Shown here piece by piece: positions 1 to 6,194 of a DNA stretch of 6,992 nucleotides; the first letter of the stretch is position 1; the number at the start of each line of letters is the position of its first letter. The stretch covers positions 1 through 6,992 of the forward strand of contig JANYEO010000080.1 in the NCBI GenBank assembly GCA_025363025.1. The letters run 5' to 3'. A program made the position numbers and the translations under genes. The notes beneath the pieces were generated by a model, which was given only the letters and a program-made list of their open reading frames with translations, was not told the origin of the DNA and did no database searches. The DNA is from Opitutia bacterium (GTDB lineage Bacteria; Verrucomicrobiota; Verrucomicrobiia; Opitutales; JANYEO01).

Positions 1-933
1 GGGCTAATAGGCCTCGTATGTTTTATTCTATGCACCTCTTTCAGCTACGCCGCAACAAAGGTCTACGTCAGCATTGCGCCTCAGGCCTACTTAGTTAAGC
101 GCATTGCCGGCCCTCAGGCAGAGGTCCTCCCTCTCGTTCAACCAGGAGAAAGTGAAGAAGCGTACCAGCTCACAGTCGAACAACGCAAAAGCCTGGCCGA
201 GGCCCAAATTTATTTTTCCCTCGAGCTTCCCTTTGAGCAAGAGCTCATCAAACGCCTACATAAAGATCAGCCAAAAAACTCAACTAAAACTGCCGCGCTC
301 CAAATCATCGATGCCCGCCAAGGCATCCCCCTTGCCCCCATGGAAGGCGGCCACACATGCTGCAGCGGCCATTCTTCTAATGGGATGGACCCGCATATCT
401 GGCTAAACCCCCTCTATATGCGGACTATGGCTAGCACCATGGCAGATGCCCTCACCCAGGCAGATCCTTACTTCGGCCCCCTTTTCCACGATAACTTAAT
501 CAAACTCCAGGCAGATCTCACGGCCTTAGATGCCGAACTGCGCGCCATCTTAACCCCTGTTCATGGGCAGACGTTACTCGTCTTCCACCCCTCTTATGGC
601 TACTTTGCCAAGGCCTATGGCCTCAAACAATTAGCCATCGAAAAAGACGGTAAAGAACCCCTCCCGGGAGACCTTCGTCAATTAGTTGACCAAGCTAAAA
701 AAGCCAAGACCAAGGCCCTCTTCGTCCAGCCCAACTTTAGCACGCGCACGGCAGAAACCGTTGCCCAAGGCCTAGGCGCCCGCGTCATCGTGCTAGACCC
801 TCTGGCCGAAGATTACTTAGTCGGCATGCGTACTTTAGCACATCAAATAGCCAGTGGCCTCGAAGGGCCGACGCCGGACGATAACCTCCCCAGCCTTCCT
901 GCTTTCGATAAAATATCATCCTCGGCCTTTTAA
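1..933 (+). CDS. znuA: Zinc-type ABC transporter substrate-binding protein (ZnuA-like), 5' end outside window
   Basis: This is the periplasmic metal-binding protein that would deliver Zn2+ (or a related divalent ion) to the permease and ATPase encoded next. The frame is open from base 1, so the start lies upstream. The first visible codons give a hydrophobic signal-peptide core ending near SYAA, then the mature start TKVYVSIAPQAYLVKRIAG. Numbering from the first window codon, the cluster A-I landmarks are MDPHIWLNP with H132, FHPSYGYFAKAYGL with H196, and VLDPL with D266. The third ligand being His favours a Zn-type over a Mn-type protein. Two things are odd. The usual first ligand, in the PGxSPHxY motif, reads PGESEEAY, so His is replaced by Glu (E53). 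The His-rich loop of ZnuA is reduced to GGHTCCSGH (residues 116-124). An internal ATG at 340 is not the start, because it would delete the N-lobe. The family is secure; the metal specificity is inferred. Confidence 0.9.
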   Translation, partial: GLIGLVCFILCTSFSYAATKVYVSIAPQAYLVKRIAGPQAEVLPLVQPGESEEAYQLTVEQRKSLAEAQIYFSLELPFEQELIKRLHKDQPKNSTKTAALQIIDARQGIPLAPMEGGHTCCSGHSSNGMDPHIWLNPLYMRTMASTMADALTQADPYFGPLFHDNLIKLQADLTALDAELRAILTPVHGQTLLVFHPSYGYFAKAYGLKQLAIEKDGKEPLPGDLRQLVDQAKKAKTKALFVQPNFSTRTAETVAQGLGARVIVLDPLAEDYLVGMRTLAHQIASGLEGPTPDDNLPSLPAFDKISSSAF

Positions 934-957
934 GGTTTTTAAGCGCACATCCGTCAT

Positions 958-1713
958 ATGCTTACACCGCCCACGGCTTCGGCTATCCGGACCACGAATC
1001 TCTTCTTTACTTACGATACCCGTTGGGTGCTAGAAGCCGTTAACCTCAGTATTGCGCCACAAACGGTTAACTGCCTCATCGGGCCAAATGGAGGGGGGAA
1101 GACGACCTTATTAAAACTTTTTCTAGGACTTTTAAAACCGAACATTGGTACCGTAGAGGTTCTAGGTAGTGCCCCACAGTCTGTTCGTAAACGCCTGGGC
1201 TATACCCCACAACATGCCCTCTTCGATACGCTCTTCCCTATCACGGCAGAGGAAGTCGTCTTGATGGGCCGTTTAGGCCGTCATGGCCTTTTTAGCCGTT
1301 ATAACAAGGCCGATAAAGAGGCAGCCCTGCAGGCCTTAAACGAAGTTGGGCTTGTATCTATTAAAAACCAACGCTTCCATACCCTCTCCGGAGGGCAGCG
1401 CCAACGCGTCCTCATTGCCCGCGCGCTTGTAGGTGACCCAGAAATTCTTTTTTTAGACGAGCCCACCGCCAATGTAGACCCAGCGGTCGAGCATCAATTA
1501 TTAAATACCCTGGAACGCCTCAGCGGCAAAATGACCCTCGTCCTCGTCTCGCACGACTTGGGTTTTGTGGCCCCTATCGTACAAAACGTCCTGTGTATCA
1601 ACAAAACCGTTCAGCTACACACCACCGAAAGCTTATCGAGTAGCCTGATAGAAAGTACCTACGGCCACCCCTTAAAGCACATCCACCACGGGCCCGATTG
1701 TTCTCACAGGTAA
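958..1713 (+). CDS. znuC: Metal (zinc-type) ABC transporter ATP-binding protein
   Basis: This cytoplasmic ATPase of 251 residues would power the importer formed with the flanking binding protein and permease. Visible motifs in order are Walker A GPNGGGKTT (42-50), Q-loop Q85 in YTPQ, signature LSGGQ (143-147), Walker B ILFLDE (163-168), D-loop NVD (172-174) and switch His H199 in SHD. The GxLxRxGLF-type stretch around residues 104-112 is common in ZnuC/MntB-type ATPases. The C-terminus is a potential metal-binding tail with H237, H241, H243, H244, C248 and H250. The gene starts 24 nt after the binding-protein stop and ends 13 nt before the permease start, as in a single operon. No Shine-Dalgarno sequence is seen: the only AAGG lies more than 20 nt upstream of the ATG. 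Zn specificity is inferred from the partners. Confidence 0.93.
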   Translation: MLTPPTASAIRTTNLFFTYDTRWVLEAVNLSIAPQTVNCLIGPNGGGKTTLLKLFLGLLKPNIGTVEVLGSAPQSVRKRLGYTPQHALFDTLFPITAEEVVLMGRLGRHGLFSRYNKADKEAALQALNEVGLVSIKNQRFHTLSGGQRQRVLIARALVGDPEILFLDEPTANVDPAVEHQLLNTLERLSGKMTLVLVSHDLGFVAPIVQNVLCINKTVQLHTTESLSSSLIESTYGHPLKHIHHGPDCSHR

Positions 1714-1726
1714 GCAGATATTAACC

Positions 1727-2602
1727 ATGAATGACCTGATTACATTACTAACGGACCCTACATACCGCTTCTTTCTCTACGCTTTAGTCGGGGGCCTGCT
1801 CGCCAGTATTTCCTTTGGGATTGTCGGCACTTATGTAGTCACCCGCCGCATTACCGGGATTGCTGGGGCCATTGCCCACTGCGTCTTAGGGGGCATCGGC
1901 ATTTCTCTCTATGCGCAACGCGCCTGGGGCCTCGAATGGTGTGACCCTGTCTACGGGGCTATTCTCTCAGCCCTTATTGCCGCCTTTGTCCTGGGAATAG
2001 TCGGCCGCAGCACACGGGAGCGGGAAGATACCTTAATCGGCGCTCTCTGGGCCGTGGGCATGGCTATTGGCCTCCTCTTTTTTGCGAAAACCCCCGGCTT
2101 TGTCGACCCCATGGTGTACCTCTTTGGCAACATCCTCCTCTTATCTCAGGACGATCTTTATGTCATTGGCAGCCTAGATATCCTCGTCCTCATCACTACC
2201 CTTTGCCTCTACCACCCCCTCTTAGCCATGTGCTTTGATGAAGAAGAAGCAAAGCTCCGCGGCCTGCCTGTCTTCTTTTTATACAGCGTCCTGCTCATTT
2301 TAACGGCCCTCACCATCGTCCTGCTCATCCGCATCGTAGGAATAGTGCTTGTCATCGCCCTACTTACCCTACCCGCCGCCATTGCAGGGCACCTCTCTCA
2401 CCGGTTATGGCACATGATGGCCCTGGCTATCTGCTTTTCTATAAGCTTCGTCGGGGGCGGTCTTTACTTAAGCTATAACCAAAACCTCCCCAGCGGCCCC
2501 ACCATTGGCCTCACCGCTGCGGCCACCTACATTACCGTCACTTGTCTAGCTTGGCTACGTCGCCGCCTCTTTCGGCAAAAAATACTGCCTGCCATAGAAT
2601 AA
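1727..2602 (+). CDS. znuB: Metal ABC transporter permease, ABC-3 family (ZnuB-like)
   Basis: This integral inner-membrane permease of 291 residues would form the homodimeric channel of the importer. By eye there are about eight or nine hydrophobic segments, including those at roughly 15-38, 75-93, 101-120, 147-166, 180-222, 228-247 and 255-276. Typical ABC-3 features are the conserved AGAIAHCVLGGIGISL region (about 46-61), the GTYVVTRRITGIAG stretch just before it, and FDEEEAKLRGL (about 169-179), the cytoplasmic region that contacts the ATPase. The length is normal for the family. It is the last gene of the import block; the next gene starts only 47 nt later on the same strand with no clear terminator between. 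ABC-3 permeases serve Zn, Mn or Fe, so the zinc label rests on the His-type binding protein upstream. Confidence 0.92.
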   Translation: MNDLITLLTDPTYRFFLYALVGGLLASISFGIVGTYVVTRRITGIAGAIAHCVLGGIGISLYAQRAWGLEWCDPVYGAILSALIAAFVLGIVGRSTREREDTLIGALWAVGMAIGLLFFAKTPGFVDPMVYLFGNILLLSQDDLYVIGSLDILVLITTLCLYHPLLAMCFDEEEAKLRGLPVFFLYSVLLILTALTIVLLIRIVGIVLVIALLTLPAAIAGHLSHRLWHMMALAICFSISFVGGGLYLSYNQNLPSGPTIGLTAAATYITVTCLAWLRRRLFRQKILPAIE

Positions 2603-2613
2603 ACCTTTAGGCG

Positions 2614-2649
2614 CCCCTCTACTTCTACTCTACCCCTATTTACTCCTAT
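2614..2649 (+). other. G-free, pyrimidine-rich leader before the efflux-channel gene
   Basis: The 36 nt directly before the ATG at 2650 contain no G and only six A; all the rest is C or T. There is therefore no Shine-Dalgarno sequence, and the RNA should be unstructured. No terminator hairpin and no convincing promoter is seen in the whole 47-nt gap, which is consistent with read-through from the importer genes. A role in leader-driven (S1-type) initiation is inference only. Confidence 0.45.
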
Positions 2650-4131
2650 ATGAGACTGCTTCAAGTCACGACCTTAGGCACCTTACTCTTATTAAGCGGC
2701 TGCGCCTCTATGCCCAAAGATGCAGGGTTTGGGGCCGTTAAATCTTTTAGCGATAAAACCCTGAATCACAATGTGCAGTGGCACACATCAGATGCTTCCT
2801 ATCAAGAAGCCGCAGCCTGGTTAACGGAGCGTTTGAAAACACCGCTCGATATTGATACCGCGATACGCATTGGCCTTGTCTATAGCCCTTCCCTGCAAGC
2901 TATTTATGCGGAAGTAGGCATCGCCCAGGCAAACGTCGTCCAAGCCAGCCTACTGAAAAACCCAGGCTTCACCCTAGGGTACATGAGCAACACCCATTAT
3001 CATCAATCTAATTTTAACCTGGCTATCAGTATTGCAGATTTAATTACCCAGCCCACACGTCGTCACATTGCTACGCAGCAATTAGAACAAAAACAATTAC
3101 AAGTAGAGTTAGCCATCATCGATTTTATCGCGCAAACCAAAAAAGTTTACTACTCTGCCCTAGCTGCAGGGGAGCTAGCCCAAGTGGCTTCAAAAAGCGA
3201 ACAAAGCGCATTAGCCGCCGCCATTTTAGCCAGCGAACAATATAAAAGCGGTTCACTCAGCCTGAGGGAAACAGCGGGGCACCAAATCAATCACTTGCAA
3301 GCCCTCAATGCCTCTAAACAAGCCGCTAGCACCGCACGCATAGAGCATGAAGCCCTTATAGCAGGGCTCGGCCTGCCTCAAAACTTAAGCCAAATAAACC
3401 TTGAGGGCCCCCTACCAGAGCTACCAAAAAAGAATTGCCTGTACTCCGATATCGAAGCCTGGGCCCTTGAGCATCGCCTGGATATCCGCATCGCTCAAAA
3501 TAAGCTTAATCTATTATGCGATCAATTAGGTTTTACCCGTAACATGCGCACCCTGGGCAGTTTGGATCTGGGCATCCAAAATCAAAATGCTTCAGGCACA
3601 GGCACCACAACAGGTCCAACCTTAGCTTTAGAGCTCCCCCTCTTTGACCAAGGCAAGGCTCGTATAGCCCGTGCAGAGGTTCAAGTACTACAAGCCCAAA
3701 TGATCCTTTTAGACACCGTGGCCCAAGCCCTAAGCCAAGTACGCACTGCTCAAATAAAGGCACAAACAGCCTACGAAAGCGCTTATTATTACCAGCAAAT
3801 GATGCAACCCCTGGCCGATACGATGCTCCGGGAGACTCAAACACGGCAAGGGTCCATGCTGGCCTCCCCCTACGAATTGCTCGAATCTTTTAATAATACA
3901 CAAAACATAGCCCAAAGTGCCCTCCAATCCCTTTACTCATACTGGGGGGCCCATACAGAGTTTGAACGCACAGCCGGGGGCATACTTCCCCTCAGCCTTT
4001 GCACAAACCCACCCCCTGCCATAGACGACTACCCCTTGCTCCTAAATCCACAATCCCCTGTACCCGAAGAGTCGGTTAAACCCGTAGAACTTCATCATCA
4101 CATGCACTCCATGCCCGACATGAAAATGTAA
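2650..4131 (+). CDS. TolC/OEP-family outer-membrane efflux lipoprotein (CzcC/CusC-like) with His/Met-rich tail
   Basis: This 493-residue protein is the outer-membrane channel of a tripartite efflux system, probably for copper or another heavy metal. The start is set by a lipoprotein signal: MRLLQ, a Leu-rich core, and lipobox LSGC with lipidated C18. Two outer-membrane-efflux repeats follow. The first, about residues 60-250, has SPSLQAIYAEVGIAQANVVQA and KNPGFTLGY. The second, about 270-440, has HRLDIRIAQNKLNLL and GPTLALELPLFDQGKARIARAE, typical of the CzcC/CusC branch. Long Ala/Gln-rich helices match the alpha-barrel. The C-terminus ends in HHHMHSMPDMKM (482-493), which looks like a metal-binding tail. 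The oxidase gene starts 5 nt after the stop. No RND pump or membrane-fusion protein is encoded here, so its partners must lie elsewhere or upstream. The family call is firm and the copper assignment rests on context. Confidence 0.9.
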   Translation: MRLLQVTTLGTLLLLSGCASMPKDAGFGAVKSFSDKTLNHNVQWHTSDASYQEAAAWLTERLKTPLDIDTAIRIGLVYSPSLQAIYAEVGIAQANVVQASLLKNPGFTLGYMSNTHYHQSNFNLAISIADLITQPTRRHIATQQLEQKQLQVELAIIDFIAQTKKVYYSALAAGELAQVASKSEQSALAAAILASEQYKSGSLSLRETAGHQINHLQALNASKQAASTARIEHEALIAGLGLPQNLSQINLEGPLPELPKKNCLYSDIEAWALEHRLDIRIAQNKLNLLCDQLGFTRNMRTLGSLDLGIQNQNASGTGTTTGPTLALELPLFDQGKARIARAEVQVLQAQMILLDTVAQALSQVRTAQIKAQTAYESAYYYQQMMQPLADTMLRETQTRQGSMLASPYELLESFNNTQNIAQSALQSLYSYWGAHTEFERTAGGILPLSLCTNPPPAIDDYPLLLNPQSPVPEESVKPVELHHHMHSMPDMKM

Positions 4132-4136
4132 CCCTC

Positions 4137-5399
4137 ATGAACTATTTACCCCTTCTACTAATACAACTCTTCACCGCCTTCACTTGCTCACTCATGGGGG
4201 CTGTAAAGGATACCCCAACCCCTCGCGTCTATACAGCTAAAGACTTACAATCAGCGGGCCATACCCCCATTACCACCCTTAACGGAAATAGCCTCGAATG
4301 GACAGTAGATGCAGAAGGTACCAAAACCTTCCACCTAACGGCAGAGCCAGTTAAGAGGGAATTTGCCCCCGGAATGATGGTTGACTGCTGGGGCTACAAT
4401 GGATCAACCCCTGGCCCTACAATAGAAGCCGTAGAGGGGGACCGTGTCCGTATTTTAGTTACCAATCATCTGCCTGAGCCCACCTCAGTCCATTGGCACG
4501 GCGTCTTTTTACCCAATGGCATGGATGGCGTCGGCGGGCTCAATCAGAAACTCATTCAAGCGGGTGAAACTTACGTCTACGAATTCCCTCTCATTCAAAG
4601 TGGCACTTTCATGTACCACCCGCACGTAGATGAAATGCTGCAAATGGCTTTAGGGATGATGGGCTTTTTTATCATTCATCCAAAAAACCCTGAAGCCCAT
4701 AAAGTAGACCGCGATTACTGCTTCCTCATCCAGAGTTGGTCTATAGATCCCGGTACCTTTAAACCCAACCCCGCCGTCATGACGGATTTTAATACCTGGA
4801 CTTTTAATAGCAAAGTCTACCCCGCCATCGACCCCATGGTAGCCCGCACAGGCGAAAGGGTACGCTTCCGCTTCGGCAACCTAAGCATGACGAACCACCC
4901 CATCCACATCCACGGCTATGCTTTTACGGTAACCGGAACCGATGGAGGGTGGATCCCGGCCTCCGCACAGTGGCCAGAAACCACGATTGATGTCCCCGTA
5001 GGCGCAACCCGTACAGGAGAGCTCATCGCCTATGCCCCGGGGGACTGGGCCTTTCATTGCCACAAATCCCATCACACCATGGGCCCTATGATCCACGATT
5101 TACCGGTACTCACCGGGGTTGACCAATCCGAGGCCACAAAACACATCCAGGCCCTCATGCCCCATGCCGATTATATGGAAATGGGAACAAGCGGCATGCA
5201 CGATATGGCCGCTATGCAAATGCCCACACCAAAAAACACCCTCCCTATGATGACAGGGAAAGGCCCCTTTGGCCCCATCGGCATGGGCGGTATGTTCACT
5301 CTCTTTCAAGTAAGGGATAACCAAGCGCCTCATGACTATACACCCCCCGCTTGGTATGAGGCCCCCAAAGGCACGCGCGCTCATTTAGCATCTCCTTAA
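4137..5399 (+). CDS. Two-domain multicopper oxidase, secreted, Met-rich C-terminus
   Basis: This 420-residue periplasmic copper enzyme probably oxidises Cu(I) or another reductant at the expense of O2. A hydrophobic N-terminus with likely cleavage after SLMGA (about residue 22) indicates Sec export. All four copper motifs are present: HWHG (119-122), MYHPH (159-163), HPIHIHG (254-260) and HCHKSHHTMGPM (307-318). By family rules H254, C308, H313 and M318 form the type 1 site, and the remaining eight His form the trinuclear cluster. Only about 90 residues separate motifs 2 and 3, so there are two cupredoxin domains rather than three; two-domain oxidases usually act as trimers. Residues 341-386 contain 11 Met plus His, resembling Cu(I)-binding segments of copper-tolerance oxidases. 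It lies 5 nt after the efflux-channel gene, so the two are probably translationally linked. The exact substrate is unknown. Confidence 0.92.
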   Translation: MNYLPLLLIQLFTAFTCSLMGAVKDTPTPRVYTAKDLQSAGHTPITTLNGNSLEWTVDAEGTKTFHLTAEPVKREFAPGMMVDCWGYNGSTPGPTIEAVEGDRVRILVTNHLPEPTSVHWHGVFLPNGMDGVGGLNQKLIQAGETYVYEFPLIQSGTFMYHPHVDEMLQMALGMMGFFIIHPKNPEAHKVDRDYCFLIQSWSIDPGTFKPNPAVMTDFNTWTFNSKVYPAIDPMVARTGERVRFRFGNLSMTNHPIHIHGYAFTVTGTDGGWIPASAQWPETTIDVPVGATRTGELIAYAPGDWAFHCHKSHHTMGPMIHDLPVLTGVDQSEATKHIQALMPHADYMEMGTSGMHDMAAMQMPTPKNTLPMMTGKGPFGPIGMGGMFTLFQVRDNQAPHDYTPPAWYEAPKGTRAHLASP

Positions 5400-5408
5400 A
5401 AACTCGGC

Positions 5409-5438
5409 TTGGCAAATCGGCCAACTATACTTCATAAT
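5409..5438 (+). promoter_or_regulatory. Candidate sigma70-type promoter for clpP, overlapped by a small inverted repeat
   Basis: TTGGCA (5409-5414) and CATAAT (5433-5438) are separated by 18 nt and lie in the gap between the oxidase stop and the clpP start. Each box matches five of six consensus positions. Transcription would start near 5445, giving a leader of about 23 nt. A 5-bp inverted repeat, TTGGC (5409-5413) with GCCAA (5420-5424), overlaps the -35 box. It could be an operator half-site pair or chance. The G-free stretch 5421-5467 contains no Shine-Dalgarno sequence. Confidence 0.4.
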
Positions 5439-5467
5439 CAATCCCTCCTAATTTCCCTTAACTTCTC

Positions 5468-6049
5468 ATGGCCAAAAAAGACAAAGACGATACTCCTAAA
5501 TCTATTTTAGAACAAGTACAGCGGCAATTCCTAGAAGAGCGCAAAATATTCTTCTGGGGAGAGGTCAACGACAAGAGCTGTGCCGAGGCCGCCCAAAAGC
5601 TCCTCTACCTCGAAGGGCTCGATTCTACTAAAGAGATTAAGTTCTACATCAATAGCCCCGGGGGCTCGACTACGGCGGGCCTAGCCTTGTTCGATACCAT
5701 GAAGCTCATGCGTTCGCCCATCTCCACCATCGTCACCGGTATGGCCGCCAGCATGGGTTCCATTCTTTTGTGCGCAGGCAATAAGGGCCGCCGCTTCATT
5801 TACCCGCATGCACGGGTCCTCATCCATCAACCTCATATCTCAGGCAACATCGTTGCCCCCGCATTGGATATCAGCATCCATGCCCAAGAGATTGAGAAAA
5901 CCAGGAATGAATTAAACATCATCCTCTCTCAAGCTTCTGGCCAACCCATGTCTCGGATAGAAAAAGACTCCGATCGGGATTTCTATATGACCGCGGCAGA
6001 GTCTATCGCCTATGGTCTGGTAGATGAGATTGCGACCTCCCTCTTATGA
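5468..6049 (+). CDS. clpP: ATP-dependent Clp protease proteolytic subunit ClpP (divergent paralogue)
   Basis: This cytoplasmic serine peptidase of 193 residues forms the barrel of the Clp protease with an AAA+ unfoldase such as ClpX, ClpA or ClpC, none of which is encoded here. The catalytic triad is intact: S95 in GMAASMG, H120 in LIHQP and D171 in DRDFYMT. Other landmarks are FYINSPGGS (59-67), the oxyanion-hole region, and the closing AAESIAYGLVDEI. The N-terminus is short and highly charged (MAKKDKDDTPK), with no long propeptide. FLEERKIFFWGEV and the KLLYLEGLD segment differ from the E. coli-type protein and recall second ClpP copies of Chlamydiae, Verrucomicrobia and Bacteroidetes. That comparison is from memory. 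The length is normal for ClpP. The last base of the TGA stop is also the first base of the palindromic element that follows, so any transcript would fold directly behind the stop. Confidence 0.95.
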   Translation: MAKKDKDDTPKSILEQVQRQFLEERKIFFWGEVNDKSCAEAAQKLLYLEGLDSTKEIKFYINSPGGSTTAGLALFDTMKLMRSPISTIVTGMAASMGSILLCAGNKGRRFIYPHARVLIHQPHISGNIVAPALDISIHAQEIEKTRNELNIILSQASGQPMSRIEKDSDRDFYMTAAESIAYGLVDEIATSLL

Positions 6050-6172
6050 AAATGGGCTTAGAATGACTCGCTTCCCGGCGCTTACTTTGTTGTCGCTTCC
6101 TCGAGTGCCTTAGCACACTCGGTCGTTCCGCCTAGTAATCATCTCAAAATCAAACCATTCTAAGCCCATTTT
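6049..6172. repeat. 124-bp element with perfect 17-bp terminal inverted repeats (MITE/REP-like or large terminator)
   Basis: AAAATGGGCTTAGAATG (6049-6065) is exactly the reverse complement of CATTCTAAGCCCATTTT (6156-6172). The 90-nt interior holds a second perfect 6-bp hairpin, CGAGTG (6102-6107) with CACTCG (6116-6121). It also holds a short direct repeat, TCGCTTCC at 6068-6075 and 6093-6100, with a one-base-shorter copy TCGTTCC at 6123-6129. There is no coding capacity. The arms begin with A4 and end with T4, so the RNA could also act as a terminator in either direction. No clean target-site duplication is visible at the edges. The layout fits a non-autonomous palindromic element or an intergenic repeat unit, but a one-copy structure cannot be excluded from this window. 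Confidence 0.7.
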
Positions 6173-6194
6173 ACCCTATATCGGGAACAAGACT

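Noticed and set aside
104..406. Open frame giving a 100-residue Ser/Lys-rich protein overlapping the start of znuA
   Set aside because: It lies in another frame over the ZnuA-like coding region, whose signal peptide and family motifs are continuous from base 1; the protein has no recognisable pattern.
2571..2600. Possible promoter for the efflux-channel gene, TTCGGC with TAGAAT
   Set aside because: The -10-like TAGAAT (2595-2600) is reasonable, but the -35 candidate matches poorly and lies within the end of znuB, so I do not call it.
3533..3927. Minus-strand open frames across the efflux-channel gene
   Set aside because: They are antisense to a well-supported OEP domain and show Cys/Gly/Leu-rich, unfamiliar translations typical of shadow frames.
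4881..5384. Minus-strand open frames across the multicopper oxidase gene
   Set aside because: They oppose the copper-motif region of a secure gene; their His/Cys content mirrors the His/Met codons on the plus strand.
6088..6181. Promoter for the DUF6194 gene within the palindromic element
   Set aside because: CTATAT near 6176-6181 resembles a -10 box, but no acceptable -35 is seen at proper spacing.
6040..6182. Target-site duplication flanking the palindromic element
   Set aside because: The flanks CCCTCTTATG and ACCCTATATC share a loose CCCT...TAT pattern but no clean, adjacent direct repeat, so insertion is not demonstrated.
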